Assembly: GCA_009782875.1 (NCBI GenBank)
Contig: WRIE01000001.1
Location: forward strand, 140,306-204,305
From: Eubacteriaceae bacterium
Lineage (GTDB): Bacteria > Bacillota > Clostridia > Eubacteriales > Anaerofustaceae
Length of the DNA stretch: 64,000 nt
Direction: 5' to 3'
The position numbers and the translations under genes were made by a program. How positions within the stretch are numbered: position 1 is the stretch's first letter; each line of letters starts with the position of its first letter. The notes under the pieces are model-generated. The model saw nothing but the letters and a program-made list of their open reading frames with translations, ran no database searches and was not told where the DNA came from. This document shows, piece by piece, positions 1 through 8,475 of this stretch.

Positions 1-388
1 AAGCTTCGGGGAGAAGACAAGAGATGCCGCTGGCCTCCAAGACAGAGGCTTTGCTTGAGGAAAAAGCCGTCCCGAAGCGCAAAAGCCGGCGACACCAATT
101 TGGCAAAAAAGGAGGCGAAAGTATTTGTGGCAGTGCGCCAAGAAGGCGTTCTATGCCTCAACATATTCAGGCCAAGGAGAGATGAGGGAGATCGCCTCAT
201 CGATGCCAGGCACACTTTTTCGCTGATGGCAGTCTCGCTGTTTTCTGTGACAAGGTTGCATGCGAATTTGTGCCCGCCAAACTCGATGCGCACCGCAAAT
301 TTATGTTAGTATTTTGCTGGCAGCCTGCCCTGTGGAAGGCGGCTTTCCCAAGGGGAGCTGCAACTGTTTGATAACCGCTTTGAGGGCG
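1..388. other. left-edge region without a recognisable gene
   Basis: Short open frames run through this stretch on both strands, including one open from the window edge to about 309 on the + strand. None gives a protein I recognise, and the composition (many Arg and Cys) looks like chance translation. A gene truncated by the window edge cannot be excluded. The region ends at a strong hairpin. Confidence 0.4.
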
Positions 389-426
389 GCGTGGGCAAGG
401 GGCTGCAAAGTAGTCCTTGCCCACGC
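389..426. repeat. 12-bp perfect inverted repeat, hairpin or terminator candidate
   Basis: GCGTGGGCAAGG at 389-400 is perfectly complementary to CCTTGCCCACGC at 415-426, leaving a 14-base loop. No T-run follows on either strand, so a normal intrinsic terminator is not clearly supported. It may end the unit lying to the left or be part of a structured RNA. Confidence 0.5.
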
Positions 427-512
427 TGTGCCCATATAGACCACAGGAGCTTGGAGGCGCAGGGGCATGGAGACGACAATCCATCCGGGCGTAGGTTATT
501 GTATTGTTCTTA

Positions 513-536
513 TTAAAATTCGAATTTGAATTTTAA
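513..536. promoter_or_regulatory. palindromic operator candidate upstream of the URO-D-like gene
   Basis: TTAAAATTC (513-521) and GAATTTTAA (528-536) form a perfect 9-base inverted repeat around a 6-base spacer. A TATACT box at 559-564 lies just downstream and could be the -10 element of the promoter for the gene starting at 604, although no convincing -35 is visible. The arrangement fits a repressor or activator site. The regulator is not known. Confidence 0.45.
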
Positions 537-603
537 TCGACCTATTCGTTAGCTGTGGTATACTTAGGTTAAGAAATAAAAAAAATGTAGGAGGATAGAA
601 AAA

Positions 604-1788
604 ATGGGCACATCCAGCACTGGTGTTGGCTTTCACAAGCAATTAGTTGACGATGCCGTAAGGTTTAAAGCCCCCGCTAGGGTTCCATTCATTCCCCACT
701 TCTATCTTTGGTCGGCGCTTGACCAGGGATATAAGATTTCTGATGTCTGCACTGACTTTGAGCTTAACATCAAAGTCCAAAGAAATTTCCATGAGAAGTA
801 CAAATTCGATGTTTTCAAATCCCAATCCGGTCTTCTGTGCAATCCACTTGCGATACTGGAAGGCATAGGAACAGGCTTCAATGTCTTCAATGACGATGCC
901 GAGTCGATCGAAATTGACGACTTCCAAATTATGTTTGGGCATGATTATGATGCGTTCCTTGCTGATTGGAGGCGTTTTCTATGGGAGGTTATGCTCCCGA
1001 GAAAGTTCCCTGAATGGAACAATCTCAAAGTCTCAGACCTGGCTAGGCACATAGGCACATACAGGGAGTTTACCAGCCATCTAGCGACATTAAGCGAAAT
1101 AGCGACAAAAGAGCTTGCTCTGCCGAAGATGAATGCCGTCGCGCCAGCATTCTTGCCGGTGGAGTGTTTTTATATGTACTGGATGGGTTTGCAAGGAGCG
1201 TCCAAGGAAGTGCGCCGCAACCCTGGCAAGTTCCAAGATGCTGTAGCGCTGCTTGACAAAGAGATCATAGACCCCTTTGTTGAGCTGGTAAAGCAAGGCG
1301 TTGATGTGAGCGAGTCGGCATTTGTGACATCAGTTACATTCCTTGCCCAGAATTTTATGAACTCCAAACAGTTTGGCCAATATTACTGGCCTACCGTCAA
1401 GAAAATTCTCGATGCAGTAACCGGACAAGACCAAATTATGCACATTTTCGCCGAAGGCATGATCATCCGACTTGCTGACTTTTTTAGGGATGTCGAAAAA
1501 GGGCATCTAGCGATCCAGATTGAGCAGGACAGCCCGTATGATTTTGTCAAGGCTCTTCCAAACGTCGCTTGCATCGGTGGAGTCACAACACACTATCTCG
1601 GCCACACGCCAGCTGATGAATGCGTGGCGTATGTGAAGCGATTAATTGACGACTTGGGCACAAGCGGCGGATTCTTGCTTGCGCCTGACAAGATGATGTC
1701 CTATAGGAGAGACGCCAAAGGCGAGAATCTAAAGGCTGTATGCGACTTTGTCGCTGAATACTGGCTTGCCAGCGCACAGGAGGTGTAA
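604..1788 (+). CDS. URO-D-fold protein, probably corrinoid-dependent methyltransferase type
   Basis: The 394-residue protein has the uroporphyrinogen decarboxylase (PF01208) fold, here most like the MtaA/CmuA-type relatives that move methyl groups between a corrinoid and a thiol or cofactor. The C-terminal stretch GGVTTHYLGHTPADECVAYV followed by GGFLLAPDKMM matches the usual URO-D end region, and the length is slightly above the family's 340-370. Start at ATG 604 is set by the GGAGGA box ending about 9 bases upstream. It is followed at once by a 49-codon gene. True heme-pathway HemE is less likely because no heme genes are nearby and the N-terminus is divergent. The substrate is unknown; a link to the corrinoid genes further right is only inference. 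Confidence 0.7.
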   Translation: MGTSSTGVGFHKQLVDDAVRFKAPARVPFIPHFYLWSALDQGYKISDVCTDFELNIKVQRNFHEKYKFDVFKSQSGLLCNPLAILEGIGTGFNVFNDDAESIEIDDFQIMFGHDYDAFLADWRRFLWEVMLPRKFPEWNNLKVSDLARHIGTYREFTSHLATLSEIATKELALPKMNAVAPAFLPVECFYMYWMGLQGASKEVRRNPGKFQDAVALLDKEIIDPFVELVKQGVDVSESAFVTSVTFLAQNFMNSKQFGQYYWPTVKKILDAVTGQDQIMHIFAEGMIIRLADFFRDVEKGHLAIQIEQDSPYDFVKALPNVACIGGVTTHYLGHTPADECVAYVKRLIDDLGTSGGFLLAPDKMMSYRRDAKGENLKAVCDFVAEYWLASAQEV

Positions 1789-1789
1789 A

Positions 1790-1939
1790 ATGGGCAGCAA
1801 TGTAAATATGGACCAATCGCTTAGCGACTATGACAAGGCTATTGAGGAGCTCTCCAAGCTTCTTGATTTTCTGCCTGACGACCCAGCCGCAAGAAAGCTA
1901 TGGCTGGATGGAATGGCTGACCGTTACATAAAGCTTTGA
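1790..1939 (+). CDS. small acidic protein coupled to the URO-D-like gene
   Basis: A 49-codon frame starts at ATG 1790, one base after the stop of the preceding gene, and its AGGAGGTG ribosome site lies inside the end of that gene, so translation is likely coupled. The product has no signal peptide or membrane segment and looks like a two-helix protein with a DDPAARKLWLDG stretch between helices. I do not recognise a family. Tight coupling suggests a small subunit or helper of the URO-D-like protein. Confidence 0.6.
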   Translation: MGSNVNMDQSLSDYDKAIEELSKLLDFLPDDPAARKLWLDGMADRYIKL

Positions 1940-2001
1940 TGGAAACCCGGCTTCCTTTTTAGGCGAAAGCCAAGAGAGGAAGCCGTAATCGGGAGGAATT
2001 T

Positions 2002-2970
2002 ATGACTGTTCTATACTTGTTGTGGGCGCTCTCCGCAGGATGCGGCTCTGGATTCCAAAGTGGCATAAACGGTAGCCTTGGTAAAAAAGTTGGCATTTGG
2101 GAAGCCAATGCCATCAACATGAGCGTAGGCTCCCTGATCTTGCTTGTGATTGTGATAGTATTCGCGCCAGGGGAGCTGGCAGGAATGTTTGCCGCCCCTC
2201 TTGCAATATGGCTAATCAATGCCCTTCTGCCCACATGCTCTTTGACTGGCAACATATTTTGCGCCCCGCGGCTTGGCACTGGCACTACCGCCATTTGCCA
2301 GGCAGTCGGCAGCTTCACGATGGGTTTGATCCTCGATGCGGTGGGGTTGTTTGGCGTTGTGCGGGTATCAATAAACCCGATGCGTGTCATTGGTATCGGG
2401 TGCATGATTGTAGGGCTGTTTTTTGTGCATATACTATACCACAGAAACAGGTTGGCAAAAGAAGCGCAAGAGGCTGTTTCTGATGGCGGAGGGGCAGCTG
2501 TGGCAGCTGCAGCGCCAGCCGCAACGGACAGCAGGGCGGCATTTATGGCCCTTATGATTCCTGTGGGGGCGCTTGGCGCCCTTGTCTCTTTGGGGCAAAC
2601 AGCCCTTAGGTCATACACAGGGGCATGGGGAGCCAACTTTTGGTCCTTCTTTTTGTCTGCCCTCACAGGCATTGTGATGTCTTTTGTCATGAACAAAGGC
2701 AAGGGCTACAAAGAGTTTAAAAGCTTGAAACCCTACCAGCTGATTGGCGGGTTGTTTGGCATATACGGGATTTTTATGGCAGTAACTGTTCTGCCTATCC
2801 TAGGGACAGCGGCTATGTTGGTGGCGCGGCAATCCGGCACCATTTTAATAACAATGGTGATCGACCATTTTGGCTTGATGAGCATGCCAAAGTACAAGTT
2901 TAATAGCATCCGCGCTACTGGACTTGGATTTATGATCTTGGGCATAGTGTTTGTCTCTGGGCTGATCTGA
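2002..2970 (+). CDS. YdcZ/DUF606-type membrane transporter, two fused repeats
   Basis: The 322-residue protein has about ten hydrophobic segments in two halves. Each half opens with a DMT/YdcZ-like pattern: SGFQSGINGSLGKK near residue 15 and LGALVSLGQTALRSYTG near residue 195. A hydrophilic Ala-rich linker (about 155-175) joins them. YdcZ-family proteins are usually single 140-150-residue units working as pairs, so this looks like a natural fusion of two. The start has a GGGAGG site 8-13 bases upstream. A strong terminator follows. The exported substrate is unknown. Confidence 0.65.
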   Translation: MTVLYLLWALSAGCGSGFQSGINGSLGKKVGIWEANAINMSVGSLILLVIVIVFAPGELAGMFAAPLAIWLINALLPTCSLTGNIFCAPRLGTGTTAICQAVGSFTMGLILDAVGLFGVVRVSINPMRVIGIGCMIVGLFFVHILYHRNRLAKEAQEAVSDGGGAAVAAAAPAATDSRAAFMALMIPVGALGALVSLGQTALRSYTGAWGANFWSFFLSALTGIVMSFVMNKGKGYKEFKSLKPYQLIGGLFGIYGIFMAVTVLPILGTAAMLVARQSGTILITMVIDHFGLMSMPKYKFNSIRATGLGFMILGIVFVSGLI

Positions 2971-3017
2971 CTCATTGCCTAATAAATGCCTAGCTAGCGT
3001 GGTTCTTTGCCAAATGG

Positions 3018-3078
3018 AAGAAGCGTAATTTGCCTCGATTACACATGTTTCTGGCAGGCAAAAATACGCTTCTTTTTA
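3018..3078 (+). terminator. intrinsic terminator after the YdcZ-type gene
   Basis: AAGAAGCGTAATTTGCC pairs with GGCAAAAATACGCTTCTT, with a T-run in the second arm. The stem is roughly 16 base pairs with one small bulge. It lies between convergent genes and could serve both. Confidence 0.7.
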
Positions 3079-3116
3079 GTATATGAGCTAATGGATACCA
3101 AGCAAAGCCTAAGCTG

Positions 3117-3815
3117 CTACCCGGTTATCCTGATCTCCACTTCCCCTTGGGCCACCTTCTCGAATGTCAGCTCGATATACCGCTCTGGTGCCATCATATA
3201 GGAGCTGCCTCCAGGATTGCGTTTGGCTCTGCCTTCCATGTTGAGCTCTGACTGCACTGCGGGCGGGATAAACTCTAAAACCTCGATTCCAAGTGGAGCT
3301 AGCTGGATTCTTTGGCCGATTGAAAAGGCGTGCAATGCAGCTTTCGTCGCCGCATACACAGGCATCCCCGATGCGCGCTCCACCATAAAGCCCAAACCTG
3401 AGGATACATTGATTATCGCAGCATTCTCTGCTTTTGAAAGCATGTCCACAAACAAAGCTGACAAAAGAACCGGAGCTTCTAAATTCGTGATTATCTCGCT
3501 TTCTCCACGGTCAAAATCCTCCATGCCTTTTGTGAGGTCGATATCGCGCTGTATCCCTGCGTTATTCACAAGAACATTCATTTGGGCAAAGTTGCTTTTG
3601 ACGAATTCAAACAGCTCCTCGCGACCAGCCCTGTTTGTAACATCGCATTTGAATGTGAGCAGTCCAGGAAGCTTGGTTGCAGCTTCGTCAAGCCGTTCTT
3701 GCCGTCGGCCGCAGATTAGGACAGAATTCCCCCGGTTTATCAAGTATTGGGCCATTGAGAACCCGATTCCAGTCGCACCGCCGGTTATAAGGACAGAATT
3801 TCCACTTAATTGCAT
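3117..3815 (-). CDS. short-chain dehydrogenase, DltE-like
   Basis: The 232-residue SDR protein has the Rossmann nucleotide motif TGGATGIG (residues 11-18), the structural NNAG motif, and the catalytic YAATK with an upstream INVSS serine. The sequence resembles the classical 'DltE' group of SDRs found singly in Bacillota, which is of uncertain substrate. Start ATG 3815 has an AGAGGAG site just upstream and a candidate promoter. It is alone on its strand between two + strand genes. Confidence 0.85.
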   Translation of the reverse strand: MQLSGNSVLITGGATGIGFSMAQYLINRGNSVLICGRRQERLDEAATKLPGLLTFKCDVTNRAGREELFEFVKSNFAQMNVLVNNAGIQRDIDLTKGMEDFDRGESEIITNLEAPVLLSALFVDMLSKAENAAIINVSSGLGFMVERASGMPVYAATKAALHAFSIGQRIQLAPLGIEVLEFIPPAVQSELNMEGRAKRNPGGSSYMMAPERYIELTFEKVAQGEVEIRITG

Positions 3816-3858
3816 TTTTATTCTCCTCTTTACAATATTGGCTAGAGATGCCGTTTAT

Positions 3859-3888
3859 ATTTTAATGTGCACAATCACCTGCTGACAA
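3859..3888 (-). promoter_or_regulatory. promoter candidate for the SDR gene
   Basis: On the - strand TTGTCA (3888-3883) and TAAAAT (3864-3859) are separated by 18 bases, about 45 bases upstream of the SDR start. Both hexamers are close to the housekeeping sigma consensus. Confidence 0.4.
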
Positions 3889-3889
3889 G

Positions 3890-4257
3890 CAGTTTTTGAA
3901 TAATTTATAAGTTTGCGCTATCAGCTGTATGTCCGGGCACGTGCAACGATTTTTTTAGGCAGCGCCACTGCTTGGCGGGCGGCAATCCCACGTAAAGCTA
4001 GCGGCAGCTCCATAACAACTGCCAGCATTTTCGAAGTTTTTCAAATAGTCCTCTGGCTGTTAAAAAGGAGTAGATACCGATATTTAGGCGGTTGCGGTTT
4101 CAACTAATCCTGGTCTGGTATTGTTCTTAAAGCCGCTGTATAATTAGCATAAAGTTGCTTAAAAACTTGGCAGTCAATGGTGGTGTCAATTGGAACGCCC
4201 AAACGATTGATGGCAGAATAAAACTTGTCCAACAGCGGCGAAAAGGGAGCTAAAATT
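3890..4257. other. intergenic region, nothing recognised
   Basis: A 64-codon + strand frame (3913-4107) has no ribosome site of note and no recognisable product. The last bases hold the GGGAG site of the next gene. Confidence 0.4.
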
Positions 4258-5295
4258 ATGAAAAGTGGTGTGCCATATCCATGGTATTGGAGAGTCCGTT
4301 TTTATTCGATATCCCTATATTGTATTGAACTGCTGGTTATGGCGTTTTTTATTAGATGGCATCTTTCTTTTTTTGCGATTATTTTGGCAATCGCCTACTT
4401 TAAATTTTCAGATTGTATGCCGGCGTTCGACAGTAAAAGCACTATCGCTATGGACAATATCGGAATCATCTGTTGTGTGGCATTTGCAGGATTTGTGTTT
4501 ATTGTTTTGTTGAGTGCTTCTCTGTCATTTTTGCTCGCTGTCGCCCTGTCTTTTATTCTTCCGGCAGTAACGATAGTATGCCTGCTTGCCGACAGGGGTT
4601 ATCACCAGCAAGCGATAAGAGAGAGGATAGAAGAGGAGATTGCAGCTATTAGCTATAAATATGGGCAAGATGCAATAGCCCATAAAATGTGGAACTTAAA
4701 ATATGGCCATTTGACAATGAAAGAACTGCCGGTGGCAGTTCTAAGAAATTTCACGGATCTTGAACACCATCGAAAATACATTGAGCAGATAAACGACCAA
4801 AATATTTTAGCCGATTATGCCATTGGGCGAAATGGTTTTGTCAAAAACCGCAATGACGTTTTCCCCGAAGATACAAATGCTCTTCAGGATGCTGTTGATA
4901 AAATCACGGAAAAAGCCCTTCTTTTGCAAATCGCGGAGAAATGCGGCAATTGGGAAATCAGAGCTTATGTATACGGTCTATTGAGAGACCGAATAAACTA
5001 TCTTCGTGCAATTATTTCACAGCCTATACCAAACGATATTGAGGAAGCGGCAAAAGCATTGTACCCATCATATAGCGGCGAATCACTTGGTTATAGTAGA
5101 ACTGCAGGGATGGATGTAGTTTACTCAAAAAAAAGACAAAATGTGCTGTGGGCACAGGAGGAACTAGATTTATTGGAGAAGAGTGGGAATCTTACTGCCG
5201 ACGAGGAATCAAACTTAGAGATGTTAAATAGGATCAACGTAAGCGGTTGGATAGGGTTTGGCTTTCGGAATGAAAGTCTTGAGGACAGTCATTGA
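4258..5295 (+). CDS. unknown membrane-anchored protein
   Basis: The 345-residue protein has three or four hydrophobic segments within residues 15-125 and a long, charged C-terminal part that is probably cytoplasmic and largely helical. ATG 4258 is preferred because GGGAG lies 9 bases upstream; a TTG at 4225 is in frame but lacks a site. No enzymatic motif is visible and I do not recognise a family. Its A+T-richer codon use differs somewhat from the URO-D gene, so recent acquisition is possible. Confidence 0.55.
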   Translation: MKSGVPYPWYWRVRFYSISLYCIELLVMAFFIRWHLSFFAIILAIAYFKFSDCMPAFDSKSTIAMDNIGIICCVAFAGFVFIVLLSASLSFLLAVALSFILPAVTIVCLLADRGYHQQAIRERIEEEIAAISYKYGQDAIAHKMWNLKYGHLTMKELPVAVLRNFTDLEHHRKYIEQINDQNILADYAIGRNGFVKNRNDVFPEDTNALQDAVDKITEKALLLQIAEKCGNWEIRAYVYGLLRDRINYLRAIISQPIPNDIEEAAKALYPSYSGESLGYSRTAGMDVVYSKKRQNVLWAQEELDLLEKSGNLTADEESNLEMLNRINVSGWIGFGFRNESLEDSH

Positions 5296-5575
5296 CCAAT
5301 AAACTTGAGTTTCATGCTTGACCACTTTATTATATACTGTGGATTGCCTTGCATTGTACTAAGCCCTGCGCAGTTGCTTTTTTCTTTCTTCCACTTTGAC
5401 AATGCAGCAAGCGCTCTTTCTAACTTTTGCTGTGCCTATTATTTCTTTCGGACTAAACCCTGCCAATCACTAGCCGCAGATACTAGGCAGCGGCGCATGG
5501 AGATGTTCTTGCAGTGCGCTTCTATGGGCTTTCGGATCCCTGGGCTTGGATTTGTCGAGAAGGTTTGTTTGGATG

Positions 5576-6958
5576 TTATGCCATCTCGCTCTCTTTTTGC
5601 CGGTTTGCCCTGGCATAAAACTCCGCCTGTTCATCGTCTATCTTGTAGAACAAGAGGTTGATTAAAAAGCTCAACCCAAACCCCAAGACAGGCATTCCCC
5701 CATATATGAGCATAAAATTACTGGTAAAAAAAGCATTTGCCTCCATTCCAGGGAAATAGCCAATCATTCCAAGGCCAAGCAGCGCCACAGTGCCGCCTAT
5801 GAACATGGAGATTTTCACTGGTATATTAGTCAGTGACTGGACCAGATCCCGGTTGTCTACGCCAGTTTTATAGTACCCGTATTCTGCGCAGTCGATGATA
5901 TAGCTCGATAAAAACCCCGAATTGATTGAGCTGAAAAAGGAAGTGGCGGTTTTGATTCCCATAAACGTGTAGATGCTTGACGCGCCAAACAAAACCATAG
6001 CAACCCCTGTGAAAGCGCACAGCAGCTCGCTAAGCAAAAGCGCTTTGAGCCTTCCCAGCTTGAGGCCAATTTGAGGGCCTATGGCTACCGTAGCCAGGTG
6101 CGCAACCATTGACACGGTTTGGGCGCTGGCATATAGCAGCAAGTTCGGGTCATTGCGTATGTAGATGTAGTAGTACATCGTTATCTGGAGTGGTCCTTCG
6201 GAAGCTATCAATGAGAATGTGTTGGCCAGTATAAAAGCTATTAGCTGGGGGTTTGAGGCCATGCTTTCCAACATTGCGCCAAGGCTTGCTTTTTTCATGT
6301 CATTCTGCTGGGCGCGCTCTTGCTCAAATGGGGCATGGAGGTAAATTAGCGTGTTTGTCACACCAAAGAAAAAGCAGCCGTAAACCGCAGACATGACTAG
6401 ATATTGGTATTTCATCCCAACCAGATGGCCAACCAGCAATAGGAACGGGGTAGTGGTGGCAGACGTGAATACCGAGCACACAGCAGAAACCCTGCCAGAG
6501 GCGATAACCATTTTGTTGCGCTTGTCCATGTCTCCCCCTCCAACATGCATCAATGCCCCATGTCGGGCAGTCAGGATAAACGCATTGGGCACCTTGACAA
6601 AGAGATGGCCGATTATGACAGCCCCATAGCGCGCGGCAAGGGGCATATTAAAGGGGAGGAAAGTGATGATATAGGAGAAGTAGTAAAGTGGCCGAGCCAT
6701 TTTTAGCCACGGCACATACTTGCCCCCAGGCATATTCGATTTCTCGATAACCGGGCCGACAACAAGGCTTGCCAGAAAATCGATTATCTTCGCCACAAAA
6801 AGCATTGCAGCTACATCTGGCACCGGCAAGAGCAAATAGTCAGTGAGGAAGAGATTGATGAAACTTCCCGGTTGCATGGCAAGGCTGTGAAAGGAGGCAT
6901 GGGACGCATACGTAATAATCTGCTTTCTTTCACTTTGTTTTGATTCTTTTGTGTCCAT
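5576..6958 (-). CDS. GPH-family (MelB-type) transporter, tandem copy 1
   Basis: The 460-residue protein has about 12 membrane segments and the layout of the glycoside-pentoside-hexuronide:cation symporter family (MFS_2). This includes the N-terminal acidic membrane position in AKIIDFLASLVVGP and the central loop with HAPFEQERA. The substrate is unknown; the family moves sugars and other solutes with Na+ or H+. It is the last of five consecutive paralogues read on this strand, downstream of the chelatase and reductase genes. All copies share the blocks YYYIYIRNDPNLLL, KLGRLKALL and IDCAEYGYYKTG, so they arose by local duplication. Start ATG 6958 follows a GGAGG-type site. Confidence 0.75.
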   Translation of the reverse strand: MDTKESKQSERKQIITYASHASFHSLAMQPGSFINLFLTDYLLLPVPDVAAMLFVAKIIDFLASLVVGPVIEKSNMPGGKYVPWLKMARPLYYFSYIITFLPFNMPLAARYGAVIIGHLFVKVPNAFILTARHGALMHVGGGDMDKRNKMVIASGRVSAVCSVFTSATTTPFLLLVGHLVGMKYQYLVMSAVYGCFFFGVTNTLIYLHAPFEQERAQQNDMKKASLGAMLESMASNPQLIAFILANTFSLIASEGPLQITMYYYIYIRNDPNLLLYASAQTVSMVAHLATVAIGPQIGLKLGRLKALLLSELLCAFTGVAMVLFGASSIYTFMGIKTATSFFSSINSGFLSSYIIDCAEYGYYKTGVDNRDLVQSLTNIPVKISMFIGGTVALLGLGMIGYFPGMEANAFFTSNFMLIYGGMPVLGFGLSFLINLLFYKIDDEQAEFYARANRQKESEMA

Positions 6959-7056
6959 ATCGCCTCCATAGCAATTGTATTTTTTTAACTAATATTCTTG
7001 CCTCGTTTAGCGGGGAGGGAAAAACAAAGGCCCTGTCCGAGTATCACCAAAATGCG

Positions 7057-8439
7057 TTATGCCGTTTCACTCTCTTTTTGCCGGTTTTCCCTGGCATATA
7101 ACTCTGCCTGCCCATCATCTATCTTGTAGAACAATCTATTGATAAAAAAGCTGGCTCCAAGACATAAAACAGGTATTCCCCCATAGACGCGCATGAAATT
7201 CCTGGTAAAAGCAGCGTTTGCCTCCATTCCAGGGAAGTAGCCAATCATTCCAAGGCAAAGCAGCGCTACAGTGCCGCTTGCCAACATGGAAGTTTTGATC
7301 GGTATATTAGACAGGGACTGGATTATGTCCCGATTGTCAATGCCAGTTTTATAGTACCCATATTCTGCGCAGTCGATGATATAGCTCGATGCAAACCACG
7401 AATTTATTGACCTGAAAAAGGAAGTGGCGATGCTGATTGCCATAAATACGTATATGCTTGACGCGCCAAAGAACACCATTGCTATCCCAGTGAAAACACA
7501 CAACAGCTCGCTGTACAAAAGCGCTCTTAATCTTCCCAGCTTCAAACCTATTTGCGGGCCTATAGCCACTGTTGCCAGGTGCACAACCATCGACACAGTT
7601 TGGGTGCTGGCGTACAAGAGCAAGTTGGGGTCATTGCGTATGTAGATATAGTAGTATATTGTGATCTGGCGGGGCGCGCCGAAACCTATATATGCGAATG
7701 TCTGGGACAGAATAAAAGCCATTAGCTGGGGGTTTGAGGCTATGCTTTTCAACATTGCGCCAAGGCTGGTTTTTTTCCTTTCTCTCTGCCCGGCACGCTC
7801 TTGCTCGAAGGGGACAAGAAGGGTAATCAGCGTATTTGTAGCGCCAAAGAAAAAGCAGCCGTAAACCGCAGCCATGACTAGATATTGGTATTTCATCCCA
7901 ACCAAATGGCCAAGCAGCAAAAGAAATGGGGTTGTGGTTGCAGATGCCACTACCATGCACACAGCTGAAAGCCTGGCAGAGGCGATAGCCATTTTGTTGC
8001 GCTTTTCCATGTCTGCCCCGCCTACACGCATCAAAGCGCCATATTGGGCAGTCAAAGTAAACGCGTTAGGCACCCTGACTAATAAATGGCCGATTATGAC
8101 AAGGCCGTAACGCGCGGCAAGCGGCATATTGAAAGGGAGGAAAGTGATGATATAGGAAGAGTAGTATAGGGGCCTGGCAATTTTTAGCCACGGCACGTAT
8201 TTTCCCCCCGGCAAGCTAGATTTCTCGATAACTGGGCCTACAATAAAGCTTGCCAGAAAATCGATAGTTTTCGCCACAAAAAGCATTGCAGCCGCGTCCG
8301 CTACTGGTATGCACAAATAGTCAGTCAGGAAAAGGCTAACAAAATTTCCCGGTTGCATGGCAAGATCGATAAAGAAGCCATGCAAGGCATACGTAATAAT
8401 TTGCTTTCTTTCACTTTGCGCCAAATCTTTTGTTCCCAT
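7057..8439 (-). CDS. GPH-family transporter, tandem copy 2
   Basis: This 460-residue paralogue keeps the same length and 12-segment plan as copy 1 and the same blocks (IRNDPNLLLYAST, LGRLRALLYSELL, DCAEYGYYKTGIDNRD). Differences from copy 1 are scattered, many of them in the first third and in the central loop between the two six-helix halves. That pattern would fit altered substrate use, but this is inference. The gene opens with a GGAGG ribosome site and lies about 40 bases after the ruined copy 3. The frame is uninterrupted and the loop PFEQERAGQRERKK is charged as in other family members. Confidence 0.75.
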   Translation of the reverse strand: MGTKDLAQSERKQIITYALHGFFIDLAMQPGNFVSLFLTDYLCIPVADAAAMLFVAKTIDFLASFIVGPVIEKSSLPGGKYVPWLKIARPLYYSSYIITFLPFNMPLAARYGLVIIGHLLVRVPNAFTLTAQYGALMRVGGADMEKRNKMAIASARLSAVCMVVASATTTPFLLLLGHLVGMKYQYLVMAAVYGCFFFGATNTLITLLVPFEQERAGQRERKKTSLGAMLKSIASNPQLMAFILSQTFAYIGFGAPRQITIYYYIYIRNDPNLLLYASTQTVSMVVHLATVAIGPQIGLKLGRLRALLYSELLCVFTGIAMVFFGASSIYVFMAISIATSFFRSINSWFASSYIIDCAEYGYYKTGIDNRDIIQSLSNIPIKTSMLASGTVALLCLGMIGYFPGMEANAAFTRNFMRVYGGIPVLCLGASFFINRLFYKIDDGQAELYARENRQKESETA

Positions 8440-8475
8440 AATGCCTCCAAAGCCATAGGGCCAAGCTAAAAAATC

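Noticed and set aside
1..6. The window begins with a HindIII site
   Set aside because: It may reflect cloning or chance; it says nothing about biology and cannot be tested here.
197..484. A 95-codon - strand gene
   Set aside because: It crosses a strong hairpin, is rich in Cys, Arg and Ala and resembles no family.
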